In this document: piece by piece, positions 6,139 to 7,708 of the stretch
How the letters are laid out: every line of letters starts with the position of its first letter
How positions within the stretch are numbered: the stretch's first letter is position 1
Source of the DNA: Candidatus Zixiibacteriota bacterium
Lineage (GTDB): Bacteria > Zixibacteria > MSB-5A5 > UBA10806
Reading direction: 5' to 3'
DNA: 7,708 bases
Assembly (NCBI GenBank): GCA_003520965.1
Contig: DOTU01000324.1
Coordinates: forward strand, 1 to 7,708
Made by a program: the position numbers and the translations under genes
The notes under the pieces: generated by a model
Told to the model about the DNA's origin: nothing
Database searches by the model: none
Seen by the model: the letters and a program-made list of their open reading frames with translations, nothing else

Positions 6139-7677
6139 CTATTCCCATTCTATCGTCGCGGGGGGCTTGGAGGAGATATCATACACCACCCGATTGATGC
6201 CGGAAACCTCGTTGATAATCCGGTTAGAGACGTGCGAGAGGAAATCGGCCGGCAGATGCGCCCAATCGGCGGTCATGGCGTCCTGCGAGGTCACTGCCCG
6301 AAGCGCCACCGCCCCCTCGTAGGTGCGCTCATCACCCATGACACCCACCGATCGCACCGGCAGAAGCACCGCTAATGCCTGCCAGACCTTATCGTATAAA
6401 TTCCACTCGCGAAGCTCTGAGATGAAGATCTCATCGGCCTCACGCAGGATGGCCAGTCGTGTCGGTGTCACCGCGCCCAGAATACGTACCGCCAGCCCCG
6501 GCCCCGGAAATGGGTGCCGTCCGATAAATTCAGGCGGCAGGCCAAGCTCGCGTCCCACCGCGCGAACCTCATCTTTGAAAAGCTCTTTGAGCGGCTCAAC
6601 CAATTTCAGACGCATCCGCTTGGGCAACCCGCCCACGTTGTGATGGGTCTTAATCGTGGCCGATGGTCCTTTGAACGATTGCGATTCGATCAGATCGGGG
6701 TAGAGTGTTCCTTGCGCCAGAAAATCGACTTTGCCAAGATCGGCGGCGACATCGGTGAAAACCTCGATAAAAGCTCGTCCGATCTTCTGCCGTTTAATCT
6801 CCGGATTGGTGATTCCCTTCAAGCGGCGCAGGAACAGCTTACTGGAGTCAACTTTTTTAATCCTTATTCCGATTTCTTTGAACGCCGTGACCACCTGTTT
6901 GGCCTCATCTTTTCTCAGCAGGCCGTTGTCGATAAAAACAGGAATTGCCTTATTGCCAATTGCCTTATGCAGAAGGGCTGCCACCACAGCCGAATCAACT
7001 CCGCCGGAGAGCCCGCAGATGACTTTGCCTTTGCCAACCGTATGCTGAATCTTTTCCACAGCCACATCGACAAAAGAGGCGGGGGTCCAATCGCCCTTGC
7101 AAAAGCAGATATCGAACAGGAAATTGTGTAATATTTTCTGACCATGCTCGGTATGCGAAACCTCGGGGTGAAACTGCACACCGTAAATACGCCTGACCGG
7201 ATCGGCAATAGCGGCATTCTCAATATTTGATGTACTTCCTATAGCGAAAAAACCGGGGGGCGGCTCTTTAACATGATCGCCATGACTCATCCAAACCTGG
7301 CTTGTCGGTGGAATCGCGGTAAAAAGTTCGGATTCGGAAGTGACAGTCATCGCTGCCCGGCCATATTCGCGCCGATGTGAGCGGGATACGCTTCCCCCAA
7401 GATTGTGCGAGATAAGCTGCAAACCGTAGCAAATTCCAAGTACCGGAATTCCCAGATGAAGAAGCCTATCGTCAAGAGAGGGAGCGCCTTTTTCCTGCAC
7501 AGACGATGGCCCGCCGGAGAGAATAATTCCAGCTACAGACTCAAAATCATAACCGGCGAAATCGTGCCGTCCGCTGACTATCTCAGAATAGACGCCCATC
7601 TCCCGAATACGTCGGGCGATAAGCTGGGTGTACTGCGAACCGTAATCTATAATCAGAATCTTTTGATTGCGGGTCAA
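6139..7677 (-). CDS. guaA: GMP synthase (glutamine-hydrolysing)
   Basis: GuaA makes GMP from XMP, ATP and glutamine in cytoplasmic purine synthesis. The 512 residues cover the whole family (E. coli GuaA has 525). The N-terminal class I glutamine amidotransferase has LSGGPSSV (53-60), nucleophile C83 in GICYGLQ, and H170/E172 in FHPE, which complete the triad. The ATP pyrophosphatase domain has the P-loop SGGVDS at 224-229. The C-terminal dimerisation/XMP domain has HPFPGPGLAVRILG (388-401) and the conserved ending KPPATIEWE. No key residue is missing. The start is TTG at 7677, supported by AAGGAG (7683-7688) five bases upstream and by the normal N-terminus (KILIIDYGSQYTQLIARRIRE). It appears to overlap the end of an upstream gene by 4 nt, so it is likely translated from a longer operon whose promoter lies outside the window. 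Confidence 0.97.
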   Translation of the reverse strand: MTRNQKILIIDYGSQYTQLIARRIREMGVYSEIVSGRHDFAGYDFESVAGIILSGGPSSVQEKGAPSLDDRLLHLGIPVLGICYGLQLISHNLGGSVSRSHRREYGRAAMTVTSESELFTAIPPTSQVWMSHGDHVKEPPPGFFAIGSTSNIENAAIADPVRRIYGVQFHPEVSHTEHGQKILHNFLFDICFCKGDWTPASFVDVAVEKIQHTVGKGKVICGLSGGVDSAVVAALLHKAIGNKAIPVFIDNGLLRKDEAKQVVTAFKEIGIRIKKVDSSKLFLRRLKGITNPEIKRQKIGRAFIEVFTDVAADLGKVDFLAQGTLYPDLIESQSFKGPSATIKTHHNVGGLPKRMRLKLVEPLKELFKDEVRAVGRELGLPPEFIGRHPFPGPGLAVRILGAVTPTRLAILREADEIFISELREWNLYDKVWQALAVLLPVRSVGVMGDERTYEGAVALRAVTSQDAMTADWAHLPADFLSHVSNRIINEVSGINRVVYDISSKPPATIEWE

Positions 7678-7708
7678 TCAGGCTCCTTCTTAATAATCGT
7701 ATCTTTGT
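7674..7708 (-). CDS. likely 3' end of a gene upstream of guaA (partial)
   Basis: On the minus strand the frame from the window edge reads ...KDTIIKKEPD and stops at TGA (7676-7674), overlapping the guaA TTG start in the pattern TTGA. Such 4-nt overlaps are typical of translationally coupled operon genes, and the charged tail looks like a normal C-terminus. Only eleven complete codons are visible, so identity cannot be told. Another frame also lacks a stop, so the call is tentative. Confidence 0.35.
   Translation of the reverse strand, partial: KDTIIKKEPD

Noticed and set aside
6514..7131. A 205-codon plus-strand open frame opposite guaA, and shorter ones nearby
   Set aside because: They lie wholly antisense to a complete guaA with all conserved motifs; their proteins show no family features.
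1..7708. A defence, CRISPR, phage or transposon system
   Set aside because: No repeat-spacer array, transposase, integrase, nuclease or toxin-antitoxin gene is intact in any frame; gene content is housekeeping, transport and envelope.

Overview
The window reads as an ordinary chromosomal stretch of an uncultured, Gram-negative-like bacterium. The style fits an FCB-group or candidate-phylum lineage such as Zixibacteria: a secreted beta-helix protein, a DUF2723 membrane protein, and a secreted protein with an FG-GAP-like tail. That placement is inference from gene types only; no rRNA or clade marker is present. I see no phage, insertion sequence, CRISPR array or defence system.

Layout. Positions 1-270 (+) hold the C-terminal end of a secreted parallel beta-helix protein. 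Positions 271-448 hold a good sigma70-type promoter with a near-perfect Fur-box palindrome on its predicted start point. It drives a 635-residue MntH/Nramp metal transporter (449-2356, +) that carries a C-terminal universal stress protein (UspA) domain. Positions 2357-2445 lie between convergent genes and hold a bacterial interspersed-type palindrome and a possible terminator. On the minus strand follow a DUF2723/TMEM260-like membrane protein (2756-4804) and a small unknown TTG-started gene 16 nt behind it (2446-2739), probably one operon. Positions 4820-5134 are AT-rich and non-coding, with a perfect 15-bp-stem hairpin of the GTAGGGGCG/CGCCCCTAC type and a possible gene remnant. Next, also on the minus strand, are guaA (GMP synthase, 6139-7677) and, 20 nt after its stop, a secreted protein of unknown role (5135-6118). 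The last bases hold the likely 3' end of a gene overlapping the guaA start by 4 nt.

How the genes work together. The best supported regulatory story is iron- or manganese-responsive control of the Nramp-Usp transporter: promoter, operator and transporter class agree. guaA is housekeeping. The two other minus-strand units are envelope or secreted functions with no visible link to guaA beyond close spacing. Start codons were revised from Shine-Dalgarno placement for the DUF2723 gene (ATG at 4804, not 4819) and the secreted protein (ATG at 6118, not the TTG at 6130).
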